A DNA stretch of 64,000 nucleotides, from assembly GCF_031877795.1 (NCBI RefSeq), contig NC_133932.1, positions 39,260,180 through 39,324,179 on the forward strand, written 5' to 3'. Below are positions 20,901-31,334 of the stretch, one piece after another (position 1 is the first letter of the stretch; each line of letters starts with the position of its first letter). The position numbers were made by a program, and so were the translations under genes. The notes under the pieces were generated by a model. That model was given only the letters and a program-made list of their open reading frames with translations. It was not told the DNA's origin and ran no database searches. This stretch comes from Strix aluco (taxonomy: Eukaryota; Chordata; Aves; Strigiformes; Strigidae).

Positions 20901-23900
20901 ATCTTCTAAGACTTTTTTTACAAAGAAGTCCTAAACCAAAAATAGGAAATGGTGACAGTGAAGACTGGAGGAGATAAGGTCTTGGGGAAATAATGTTAAA
21001 CTGTCTTAGACACAATTCAGTTGGTAGGTCACATGGACACATGAACAAGTAATACTTTAATGTATGGCCTCGGGTATCTCTTATGCTGTTACTTTGTCTC
21101 TTGGGAGTCATCCCTCCCTACTGCTTTAAATAAAACTATTGCAAGAGGCTGGCTATTGCTATGTCTGTTTACTATGTCATCTGCTTCGCTGGCTTGTTCA
21201 TGGGCAACTGTTATCTCTGTAGCAGCATATTTGAAGACCTTGGCTAACAAGCTATCTTAATGTTCATCTGAGATAGGAAGGTGTCTGTAAACCATTTTCA
21301 GTGATGCAGAATTGAAGCACAGAGAAAAACTGCTCTTGTGAGGAGTCTGGCAAAGCAAGGAGCAAAAGGCATTGTCTCATGAGTTTCAGCATTGCAGCAG
21401 CAAAAACTGTTAAGTGCTAACTAGAACTCTAGTTTCTTTAACTTAAAATGTCTTAAAACTTTCTGCTTCATGAAGCCTGTATTTAGTATAATAACTTCTT
21501 TCCATTTGCTTTCTGTATCAGATCATCTCAGAGAGTTAAAATTGTGTGACTGAGATCAGTAATTAACAGCGGTGTCGGATATAATGATGATAATCCTTTT
21601 TATGCCGTTTCCTAGATGTAGTGGCACCACAGGGAAGCACCAAGCTGCTAGCCACCAAGGCACCAGCTGAATTTCCTAAAATGTTGTCTTCTAGCTCTCT
21701 CCTAGTATCTGGAAACAAAGGTGAGAGCACATCTAGTACTAACCTCAAGGAAGCTTCAAAACCTGCTGAAGACATGAGGATGTTCATGTCAAGAAAAACA
21801 GTGGTTGCATTTCCTCAGCGAGAAGTTGTTTCTCCTCTTGAGGAGGAAAACCTCACTACACCTGCAACAGAAGGCGGCTTGAGAAAAGAGTTAGTTGAGG
21901 AAGAAACTTCGTCTTCATCCAGCTCAGATTCTAGCTCAGATTCTGAGGAAGAAAAGGATGATGATGATTCAGAAGTTGCCATTAAAACTAAAGTTGAGTT
22001 TCCTAGACAAGATTCCATCTTTTCTGAGAACATAGCAGTAAAGGCATCAATGCTAGCAAAAGAGAACTTGTCCCAGAAATCCCACAAAGTTTACGTAGCT
22101 AAGAAGAAGCCAAGCAAACCAGAAACCGATGTGTCTCCTATCAAGCAGGTTGCATTTTCTAAAACATCACTCCGCCATGAAACATCAAAATCCAAAGCAA
22201 GAGACCCCAAAGTAAAATCAACTCCAAAAGCAGCAGATCAGCAGAAGCTGGTCTTAGAACCACATGTGGTTGAAAGCCAAGACCTGACCAATGTCACTCA
22301 TAAATCTGATTATTTGGAGGAAAAGTCCATTGGAACCCAAGTAGCAGCTCTTCAGCTGAAACCTTCATCAGTGACTCGGGAAGACAAAAAGCAAAAACTG
22401 TTATCCAGAAGAGAAGAAAAAAAGGTGAAGGAGGCCCAGGAGTCAGAAGCAGAAGTAGTAACTGCTCCTAAACTAGAAGAGACTTCTGAAAGCACAATGT
22501 TGGTGATGGCCACTACAGCAAAGGAGGAGACCATTCAGGAAGCAGGAGTCCAGGCTGGAGAAAGAAGCACAATAGAGGGTACAACTTTAAATTGTTTGAA
22601 CTGTATTGATTCATCTGGGCTAGGGTTTAACTTTTTTTAGAGGGTTTTTAAATCTTCTCTGTTCATGATTCTCTGATCCTTATAGTGAAGCTGTGTAGCA
22701 GTGACTTTCTGGAAGATAAATTCTTGTTCATTGCTAATTGTTAGACATGCTCAGTAATGCTCAGTTTCCAGTTATGCTGTGAGAGGAAGTGGTCTTCATT
22801 TCACTGTATTTATAGTTTCATAAGCCAGTTACTTATAAAATGAAAACAAGATTGTTTCCACTGTGAGCAAAATAATGGGTTTTATGTGGCAAAACTTGTT
22901 TTCCCTCTTCTCTTTTCTCAGAAGGATTTGGTCATTGCCTTTCTCCTGAGACAAATTTGATGCCATCTGATTTTTGCTTAAATCCTGCTGTCTTTCTTTT
23001 TTAAAAAAAAATCTTGCAGTGTTTCAGATTTCAGTAGCCTTCAAGAAATCACAGTGTAATGCCAGAAACAGGTACCGATTCTGAGATTGGTAGGTTGTAA
23101 GCGAGTCGTATTGAAATAGCACAGTTGACCTTATAACCCAGTTTTGGTAGTGAGTTGGGGAGGAGACAGTGATAAGTTTTAGGAAAGAGCATTGTGCATC
23201 ATACAATCATCTCCCTAGCTATACTTTGCTATCGAACTTACCCTTGTTATGTACTGCCAGTCCTGTTAACTACGTACTGATCTCATTCTGTGTATTTCAG
23301 TAGCAAATGCCCCTCTGTCCTGATCTGTGGCGGTTTACCATTCCTGCCTTTCAACTTAGGCAGCATACCATTCTTAAGACCCCCTCTTCTGGTTTCTGAA
23401 TTAAAGAATTTGCCTACTTGGAAGTAGAAGCAGCATATAATTGTAAAGCTGCTTGGATATCATCCTTCAACTGACAGCCTTTCAGGAAAGGCCCTGGGGG
23501 TCCAGGTGGACAGCAAGTTGAACATGAGCCAGCAGTGTGCCCTTGCAGCAAAGACCAGCAATGGTAACCTGGGCTGCATTAGGAGGAGTGTTGCGAGAGG
23601 CTGTGGGAAGTGATCCTTCCCTGGTGAGATGCGCCTGGAGTGCTGTGTTCAGTTCTGGGCTCCCCGGTACAAGGGAGATGTGGAGCTACTGGAGAGAGTC
23701 TAGCGAAGTGCAGCTAAGATGATGAAGTACCTCTCCTGTGAGGAAAAGCTGGGAGAGCTGGGACTGTTCAGCCTGGAGAAGAGAAGGCTCAGGGAGGATC
23801 TCATCAATGTATGTAAATACCTGAAGGGAGGGTGCAAAGAAGACAGGAAAGACTCTTCAGCGGTACCTGGTGACAGGACAAGAGGCAGTAGGAGCAAACT

Positions 23901-26900
23901 GAAACACAGGGTTTTGCCTGAACATCAAGAAACACTTTTTTTTTTTTTTTTTACTGTGAGAGTGATGGAGCACTGGCACAGGTTGCCCAGATTGGTGGTG
24001 GAGTCTCCATCCTTGGAGACTTTCAAAGAAGCTGTCTGGATGTGATCCTGGGCAGCCTGCTCTAGCTAACCCTGCGTGAGTGTTTGGGGCTGAGCCAGAT
24101 GACCTCCAGAGATGTCTTCCAACCTCAGCCATTCTGTGACATTGTGAAGTGTCTAACCAGGTTAACTGACAAATGATGGCTCTTGTGCATCAGTTTCCAC
24201 AATACAATGCTGAGTGAAAGACCTGCCTTCTGTTTTAAGGGGTTAGTTGGCTCATCATTTGATATAAGAGTTGGAAGCTAAGCTTACCTTCTTCCCTGAC
24301 TGCAACTCAAATGGTAGAATGCAGTACTGTTTGCAAGTGACATCTTCATTTACTTGTTCCTCCTTACAGTCAGCAGCAGAGGCTTTCTTTAAAAAAAAAA
24401 AAAAAAAAAATTGGGAAAGGCTATTTGTACTTACCTACAGATGATGCTTTTCTCCCCATTCAGCCACAGTGGAGTTCTAGATGCTCAAGTATTATTATTT
24501 TTTTCCTCATTGAAGCTGATATGAAGACCTAAAAAACAAGTTAACTTCAAGTATGAGAGGAAGGACTTGGTCTTAAAATGTGCTAATGATTCAAGATGAA
24601 GAGATTATGACACATCAAAGATCTATGAAACAGCCTCTACTCTGATGCTGTAAATCCAGAATAAGGTTGAGCCCATGTGACGAACTTTTCCTGCAGATCT
24701 GTATCGGTGGGGCAGTACCACTGTGCCTCAGACCCATCATCATCATAACCATACCAGCAAAACCCTTTTGGTAGGATCTGGCTTTGAAAACATCACTTCT
24801 GCTGTTGAGCTCCTCTTGCTAGGTGGTAAGGCTGTGACGGCAGGAAAGTTTCTGTTGGGTACGTGCTAGAGGACTCTGCTGCAGTGGCTGTAGGAGTGGT
24901 GGGGGTTAGTACAGGCAAGTCACACCTCTTTACTGCTGGTGTAATGTCTTTGGGTGCCAGAGGGTAGCAAGAGTCAAACCTAGCTACACTGTGTTCAACA
25001 GTGTCCATGGTATCTCCAGGCATATCTTGTTCTCTCTTCCTTTTGAAGCCTTCTTTGAGAACAGCTACTGCTTTTCCATGTTTAATGATCACAGTTAGTA
25101 ATACCTGCTGTAATCTGTCCTTCTGTCCTGTTCCTATGTTCTTTTGTTCATCTGCAAACTGCAGCAGGCACACTGAAGATGTAAAAGCAATTTTTCCCAT
25201 TAGAAACCTGGATGTTAAGGTGATGTCATCCACTTTGTAGAGCAGGCATGCTAAGCAGTCAGCAGAAACTGCTGACTTTAACTGCTAAGCAAGTAGCAAA
25301 ATAGTAGCATGGTAACTCAGAAATATACCTCTGATTCATTTTGGAAGAACATCCTGTGAAATGCTTGCTCTTTAAGAGAGAAAGCATAGCTGAAGTCTGA
25401 AGTATGGGGAGGATGAACTCAGGGATAAATTTTTCATTCGGGAAGCCAAGTACAGTGTATTTGGGCAGGGAAAATGAGACTCCATCTGCTTTTCTTCCTG
25501 AGCATCTGTCTCTTAATTTGGAACAACTGTCTCTTGCAGGTTGAATGTACACTTGCCTACGCTTGCCTGTTCTTGGGGCTATTTGTAGCAAAGACCGCAT
25601 CATCTGGCTTTTATATCTGTAGTGTTGTCTCCTATTAGGAACTGAGCAGTAGACACAGGGATATTTTCTTTCATAGGTTGTGTGTGTTGTTTTGCTGAAA
25701 CCATGGCTTAATACATTTTATAACCAAGTCTTGCTAAATGTTATGGATATATGCTCTTAAACTGACAGCGTTACATTGCAATAATCATGTCATAATTAAA
25801 GGGAAATTCTGGTGTTTGTTGCTTGATTTCTTGTATTTTTATTGTAGACGGTTGTATTACTAAAAGAAGCTTAATACAATCTAACCTAAACCGCTACATG
25901 CAAATTTATATGACGAAGCTTTTCACTAGGTTATGCTGATGCCTTTCCTATTGTTAAAACTCTGGGTATATGAGAATAAATTAATATTGGGAGTAAAGTT
26001 TTATTTCTTGCAATTTCCTTGGTTGTAAAATCAGCCTGTAATAGGAACCTTTTACATAAATGGTACTGCCTAAATTTGCACAATATTCTAAAAGTGTAAG
26101 AATTAATGCTGTCTTTAACGTGAAGTAAGGAGTTCTGAATAACCTTATTAGGTTATTCTTTTAGGGAGAAGAGCTGATACAAAGTTCAGAAGATTATGTT
26201 TAGAAGAAAGGAAATTTATATCAAAGGTTCTTGGCATATTACTATTCAGTATAACCACATATGAAATTAAACTGTGGAGAGCTGAGTAATTCCATCATTT
26301 CTTCCCATGGAAAAGATTCAATCTGCAAAGTAGTTCTAATAGCTGTATCTCATGGTCTGACATGATGATACATCATTTGTACTGCCTCTTTGCCTCTCCT
26401 GGCTTGCTAAGAATGTCACCTACTGTTCTGGCTGGAGTGAAAACCAAGGCAACTATGAAAAAAGCGAGGAAATGCAGACATATGTCTTCAAAATATAAAT
26501 GAAATGTTCTGCCCTGTCCACCCCCAGCATTAGGTGGTAGGTTGAATTTTAAAACCTGTGCTGTATTAGATTACTTGTACTGATTTCTGTACACCTGCTG
26601 CATACTAATGTGCTGCTTTAGGACCAGGCAAGGTACCAGCAGAACTTGGTAAATTTATCCTTTTGTTATAGTTGCTGACTTCTTTTTTTTAATGTTGACA
26701 GGGTGAGGGATCATAGAATCATAGACTGGTTTGGGTTGGAAGGGACCTGAAAGATCATCTAGTCCCAACCCCCCTGCCATGGGCAGGGACACCTTCCACT
26801 AGACCAGGTTGCTCAAAGCCCCGTCCAACCTGGCCTTGAACACTGCCAGGGAGGGGGCAGCCACAGCTTCTCTGGGCAACCTGTTCCTGTGTCTCACCAC

Positions 26901-27398
26901 CCTCTCAGTAAAGAATTTCTTGCTTATATCTAATCTAAATATTCGCTCTTTCAGTTTAAAACTGTTACCGCTCATTCTATCCCTACACTCCCTGATAAAG
27001 AGTCTCTCCCCATCTTTCTCTTTAAGTACTGGAAGGCTGCTGCAAGGTCTCCCTAGAGCCTTCTCTTCTCCAGGTTGAACAATCCCAACTCTCACAGCCT
27101 GTCCTCATAGGGGAGGTGATCCAGCCCCCTCATCATCTTCATGGCAGTATATGAAAGCTGGCTTGGTAATTAAGAATATTGTCCTCTGGTGTGTCATCCT
27201 TATAGTTACCTGTTACTGTTTGTTTTCACAGAGACCACAGCAGCTGCTGAGCCTCCTCCAGAAGAATTTGATAATTCTACCTACAAGAACCTTCAGCATC
27301 ATGAATATAACATTTATACCTTTGTTGATTCTGTTGCGGCTCTCTCAAAATTCAGGCAGCCTCAGCCATCTTCTGGAAGACCATCACCAAGGCATTGA
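17901..27398 (+). CDS. NDUFV3: NDUFV3, complex I flavoprotein-3 accessory subunit (short and long isoforms)
   Basis: NDUFV3 is an accessory subunit of the NADH-oxidising N module of mitochondrial complex I, bound near NDUFV1/NDUFV2 on the matrix side. Exons are 17901-17948, 18182-18272, 21616-22578 and 27232-27398, all with AG/GT borders. Exons 1, 2 and 4 encode about 101 aa (human short form 108). Adding the 963-nt exon 3 gives about 422 aa (human long form 473). The N terminus [16 protein letters not shown] and the Arg/Ala-rich exon 2 look like a mitochondrial presequence. The C terminus carries the family signature [20 protein letters not shown], then [18 protein letters not shown]. Exons 1 and 4 flank CR1-bearing introns. 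The gene shares its promoter with WDR4. No frameshift or internal stop is present. In mammals the long and short forms are tissue-biased; the same is inferred here from the symmetric exon. Confidence 0.96.
18079..18090. promoter_or_regulatory. NRF1 consensus site in NDUFV3 intron 1
   Basis: TGCGCATGCGCG fits the NRF1 consensus YGCGCAYGCGCR at all 12 positions. NRF1 controls many nuclear OXPHOS genes, so a site about 180 bp inside a complex I subunit gene fits. It is a near-palindrome and so is strandless. Confidence 0.65.
18182..18272 (+). CDS. NDUFV3: NDUFV3 coding exon 2
   Basis: 91 nt after acceptor GCCTTGCAG, ending in phase 1 at donor GTAAGA. It encodes [20 protein letters not shown] and then [10 protein letters not shown]. 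It is basic and lacks acidic residues apart from one Glu, so it probably completes the import presequence. Confidence 0.92.
18273..21615 (+). other. NDUFV3 intron 2
   Basis: 3.3 kb of AT-rich sequence. It holds a 23-nt-period tandem duplication at 19585-19629 and an unusually long antisense open frame at 20425-21111 (see findings). No recognised mobile element. Confidence 0.6.
19585..19629 (+). repeat. Two-copy tandem duplication
   Basis: A 22-nt unit (TCTTAGGCCACCCCTTTCAG plus GC) occurs at 19585-19606 and again at 19608-19629 with no mismatch. It is inside NDUFV3 intron 2. Confidence 0.9.
21616..22578 (+). CDS. NDUFV3: NDUFV3 long-isoform cassette exon 3
   Basis: 963 nt (321 codons), phase 1 at both ends, so it can be skipped without a frame change. 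The acceptor is GCCGTTTCCTAG and the donor is GG|GTACAA, a poor match to GTRAGT. It encodes a low-complexity, Lys/Glu/Ser-rich, probably disordered segment. Residues about 145-164 form a Ser/Asp/Glu tract ([20 protein letters not shown]), equivalent to the [16 protein letters not shown] tract of human NDUFV3-[18 protein letters not shown] resembles human TVVEFPQKILSPFRK. Reading through the donor meets a stop at 22638-22640. Confidence 0.93.
23478..24142 (+). mobile_element. CR1 LINE fragment, ORF2 3' part plus 3' UTR
   Basis: Plus-strand CR1. Segments match the CR1 ORF2 C terminus (GGTCCAGGTGGACAGCAAG, AACATGAGCCAGCAGTGTGC, CTGGGCTGCATTAGG, CAGCCTGGAGAAGAGAAGGC). The 3' part has GGTTGCCCAGATTGGTGG, then CCAACCTCAGCCATTCTGTG. 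The frame is broken. A T-run of about 18 interrupts the ORF2/3' UTR junction at about 23936-23953. Confidence 0.92.
24391..24410 (+). repeat. A20 homopolymer
   Basis: 20 consecutive A in NDUFV3 intron 3. Confidence 0.85.
26709..27143 (-). mobile_element. CR1 LINE 3' fragment, minus orientation
   Basis: Read on the plus strand it starts with the complement of the CR1 tail (ATCATAGAATCATAGACTGG), then GGTTGGAAGGGACCTGAAAG, CTCAAAGCCCCGTCCAACCT and GGGCAACCTGTTCCTGTGTC. It is antisense to NDUFV3 and ends only about 88 bp before the terminal exon, so it borders the branch-point region. On the minus strand about 90 codons stay open and resemble the CR1 ORF2 C terminus. Confidence 0.94.
27232..27398 (+). 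CDS. NDUFV3: NDUFV3 terminal coding exon 4
   Basis: The acceptor is TGTTTTCACAG and the stop TGA is at 27396-27398. From the short form the split codon is AAG; from the long form it is GAG. It encodes [40 protein letters not shown], then [14 protein letters not shown], nearly the human C terminus. This is the part that binds complex I and is shared by both isoforms. Confidence 0.97.
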
Positions 27399-27484
27399 AA
27401 GAACTACATTTAAAACAAATGCCCAGGCAGAATGATGAATAGTTCTGTTTAGCACTGTTGCTTTGTATTATAAATCAGATCATA

Positions 27485-27490
27485 AATAAA
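27485..27490 (+). terminator. NDUFV3: NDUFV3 poly(A) signal
   Basis: AATAAA, 87 nt after the stop codon (within CATAAATAAATGC), followed by a GT-rich stretch around 27505-27520. It predicts a short 3' UTR of roughly 110 nt. Confidence 0.75.
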
Positions 27491-27583
27491 TGCATGATAA
27501 CTTATGCTTGTGCTTTTGAACAGTTCTTGCTTCATGGAGTTCCTCACTTCTTGACTTTTATGAATGAGCTGCAAATGAATCAT

Positions 27584-27627
27584 CACCAAATCAAAATAAC
27601 TTTTCCACCAAATCAAAATAGCTTTTC
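27584..27627 (+). repeat. 22-nt tandem duplication
   Basis: Two adjacent copies, 27584-27605 and 27606-27627, of a 22-nt unit starting CACCAAATCAAAATA, with one mismatch. It lies just past the NDUFV3 poly(A) signal. Confidence 0.9.
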
Positions 27628-27629
27628 TT

Positions 27630-30600
27630 AGTATATATTTTTTGGTGATAGTGTAAAAAAGTCCTGATTGCTCAGTGTCTCCACACTGTTGAAACTGACC
27701 ATTCTCTCAGTACTGTGTTATAATGGCCCTTGTGCATGTGCCTGTTCAGTATGTGCCATGATTTTAATAGATATCATTATTGCTGTAATACCCCAGGCTG
27801 TTCTCCTTGCACACAAAACATGTTCCTAGCTCTGAAGAGGTTATGTTTACTCTGGATTTTAACTTAAAATCATTGGCTGGAAAGAGCAATAAGAAGTATT
27901 TGTCTCCTGTGGCAAGAGTGTATGTTTTGTGTTGTTAGAGGAATGTAAGTTTATGTAATGTGCTTGAATCATCTCAGAACCTCTGCTGTTGTAAAGGGAG
28001 AACATCCAATTTTATTTAATCTTCTGTTGCGGGTTCTAGCATTCTGTAGTACTTGAAATCGTTTAAATGTAAGAGAATTTCAGTGGGCAGTTCCTAATGA
28101 ACTATAGTGATTAAACTCTGAGAAATAGCGTATTTCTATGAGTAGAATCACTTAAATCTTATTTTTAAATGTGATGAAAATAGCATTATGATAAAATCAG
28201 CTCCTGGTACTAATTGTTCAGTGGGACTATGTTTCAGTTCCCACTTTTTTTTTTTTTCCCCACAATAAAAGTTAAGATTGCTGTCCAGCTTCACTCTCGC
28301 TCTGCAGAAAATGTGAGAAATGAGGCACTTTTCAATACATGTTATCAGCAGTTACAGTTGGTCTCAGTAAATTTTGTATTTCCATCCTATTAGTAACAGT
28401 CTTCTGCCCTCTGGGAAAACTGCCTTGATGACCACCAGCTGTTGTGGGTTTAGTTCCATTTTGGCTTCTTGTTCATTTTTGGTTTTTTGGAGTTAATTGG
28501 TCTTTGAGCAGTTGTGCTTGCAATAGCTCCAGCATTTTCCATCACCTGTCTGTATTCTTTCAAGCAACAGAATACGCAAGATCAAAGGGAAAACAGTCAG
28601 CTTTAGGAGTCTATCTGGATATTGGACGTAAATCCCTGGGTGCAATTAGTAGAACAGATATTTTATACTCTAACTTGGCAAAAATGTGGTAAGAAGGATC
28701 AAGAGGCCTACATCAATCTGTTGTGTAGAATTTTAATTCAGAAACCTCTGGCAAGCAATTTTATTGTCCTGTAAAAACTAAAAAGCATGTTACTGACTAT
28801 GAAATTTAAAAATCAGCAAATGTATAAATCCACGTGCTTAGGAATAAAGAGCAGAAAGTCACTTTGAGACACCAGTGGCACCACATACACTGTACTTGTA
28901 AAAGGGAAATAAATTTGCTGTTAACATTAAAGAATAAGGAAAAGGGTCTTCCTTTATTAAGGGCCCACCAAAGGGCCCCAGGAAAGCTGCTGTCTTTTGT
29001 TATTGACTCTGTTCTAACCTGAAGCCTGTGGCTTAGATCCGTGTTGGTGTTGAACTGTGTTCCTATCTATTTGTTTTGTGATTACAGAAGGAGGTTGCAA
29101 ATTGTTAGATAGAATCTAAACAGTAGAAGTTAAACGTAGTCCATTAATATGCTTATGTATTTACTAAATCTGCCCACAGTAGCTGTGACTGTTAGCTGTT
29201 TGGAGTCAGACTTGTTCACCTTGTGCCCTTTTTATTTCTCAGGAGGGTTGGTGTTATAAACACTGACTTAATCAGCTAAGGAGGAGTGGGTTGAAACAGA
29301 AGTGTGTCTTCCTTTCACTCAACTCCTACACTTCCTTAGCTACATTTCTAGCTAAGGAGATTCGAATCTGTATTTGAGCTAAGCATTTTGCTACCCTTGT
29401 TTCACGATTACAGCAAGAATTAATGGTGAATGCCTTTCCTATCTATGTAATCTTGTCTCAGTGTCTTCCGGTGATCTTTACTGCACCTCTGAAATCAAGC
29501 TGGAAGTCAAATAACTTCACAACTCTTCTGCTACATATGGTGCATGTCTTAGGTTTGTTCTGTTCAGTGAAGCAGTATGCTCCGGGAAGGGCAGATAATG
29601 TGAGGAAGGGCACCAAGGCATATCCCCACTGTTGTGTTTTCCTGGACTTCAATGGGAAAGGCTTCGGTTTTTTTGTACTGGGCTATTATCAGATGTTATT
29701 GTGTTTGAGTCATATGCTAGCATTTGAATTTCAATCAGGATGTGATACAATATGCTCAGATTCTATAACATTAGTAACTTTGTCTTCCTGTGCTAGGCAC
29801 TTGTCATACAGTCAGGGACTTGTTTTAAAGAATGTATAATCCAGGATATTAACATAATTCCTGGAAAACCTCAGATATGAAAGAAATTAAGTGTCAGCTT
29901 AGTTTTTGTGAAAACCAGCTCTTTAAAACCAGCATAAACTTCAAAAGTGGGATTTTCAATGTAAATAGTGTGTTACTGTGGGAGTACATGAAAATTTGGC
30001 AAGTGGAATTCACTAACTTCTCATTAAAAAGATGAAGCAACTACTTTCCTTGTCAAAGGGAGTGGTTTTCAAACTTCAGGTCCTTTGAATTTTTCTTAGT
30101 GTAGCAAACTGCTAATAAAATTGCTTTTCATAATTTTCTTCCACTTAGATTCTTCAAAAGTAACTTATGAGCCCAGAAGGTTCTGAACAGCAGTCGAAAA
30201 CCTGCTAATCCAAGGTCCAGAAATAGGAATGCAAGCAGAGTTTGTGATGATTGCTTTTTTGGTCCTCCTGGTGCTCTCTTCAGCATCCAGTCATGATAAG
30301 CATTACAATCTATAAGGCTATCTTCAAGATTTACTTTAAATTTGGGAAATGAGAATTTTAACTGGGTGCACTTACAGATCTTCCACACTATGTGCCCAGC
30401 TTTCAATGATCAAAACACATTCAGGGCATCTCACTCTGGTTTCATGTAAACACATAAGCCATGAAAAGATGCCCTTAGTCTTTTCACCTGCCACAAGAGA
30501 TGCCATCATCTAAGCTACTTGTACAATTATGCTGAGTCTACTCTTAACATGTGATGAAAAAATGGTAAGAAGTTTTAAGGCTATCTCGGGACGACATGCA

Positions 30601-30890
30601 GTTTTTCCTTCAGCTGCTCGCAGTAATGAGGAAGTGAGCTGAGAAGTCACCAGACTGTCCAAGTCTGCTGAAGATCTGTGGAAGAGCAGGACTTCTCAGC
30701 TTTATGCTGATCTAAATACCACAGCTCATAAAGTGCTTTGGTGAGATTTTGTGATCTTGCAGCATTTGGGAGGAAGAGTAGGAGAAGGTGGTGAGAGCAG
30801 CCACTTGTCTGTTCCAAACAGTTGTAATTCCTGGTTGGTCCAATCAATGGCTATTGTGCAGTGAGTGAGGGAGTAGAAAGCATGCTCACA
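27630..30890. other. Intergenic, nothing recognised
   Basis: AT-rich unique DNA between NDUFV3 and the first intergenic CR1 remnant. Plus-strand open frames such as 29423-29839 have no domain, no splice context and no family I recognise, so no gene is called. Confidence 0.55.
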
Positions 30891-30899
30891 GTATCCTGT

Positions 30900-31330
30900 A
30901 GTATCATAACATCAGAATCATGCAAATTAAGGTTGGAAGGGAAGTCTTGAGATGATCAGTCCTCTGCTCTGTAGCAGGTGCAATTAGATCAGGTTGTCTT
31001 GGACCTAGTCCAGCTGAGTTTTGAATGTCTTCAAGGATGGAGATCCTACAATCTCTCCGGTAACCTTCTGCAGCATTTGAACACTCTCATGATTTAAAAA
31101 AACAAACAAAGAATGCTTTACCTGTTACCTAATTGGAATTTTGGTTTTCTGACACCAATCCTTACTACAGGCCTCTGACAAGCTTGGCTTTGTCTTTTCT
31201 ATACGCTCCATGGAGGTAGCTGAAGGAAGTAATAAGGTCCCCCTTCAGAGCAGATAACCTCCGTTCCTTCAGGCTCATCTTGTGCAACATACTCCAGGCC
31301 CGTTTGCATCTCTGTGTGGTCACAGTGCAC
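30900..31330 (-). mobile_element. Old, diverged CR1 fragment (minus)
   Basis: A plus-strand read shows degraded complements of a CR1 3' region: GAATCATGCAAATTAAGGTTGG, then AGGTAGCTGAAGGAAGTAAT, AAGGTCCCCCTTCAGAGCAG and CTTCAGGCTCATCTTGTGC. These correspond to the usual 'aggttggaa ... aataaggtctcccctcag' pattern. It is much more diverged than the other CR1 copies here. Confidence 0.6.
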
Positions 31331-31334
31331 CCTT

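Larger units (their letters stand above)
22579..27231 (+). other. NDUFV3 intron 3
   Basis: 4.65 kb. It contains a plus-strand CR1 fragment (23478-24142), an A20 tract (24391-24410), an antisense open region (24640-25603, see findings) and a minus-strand CR1 (26709-27143). The remainder is AT-rich unique sequence. Confidence 0.65.

Noticed and set aside
21815..22087. Minus-strand Ser-rich 90-codon frame
   Set aside because: It is the antisense shadow of the Ser/Asp/Glu tract of NDUFV3 exon 3.
26799..27095. 98-codon minus-strand frame near NDUFV3 exon 4
   Set aside because: It is the C-terminal part of CR1 ORF2 (for example [20 protein letters not shown]), not a host gene.
29423..29839. 138-codon plus-strand frame in the intergenic region
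   Set aside because: Cys/Phe/Leu-rich random-looking product with no splice context, promoter or recognised family.
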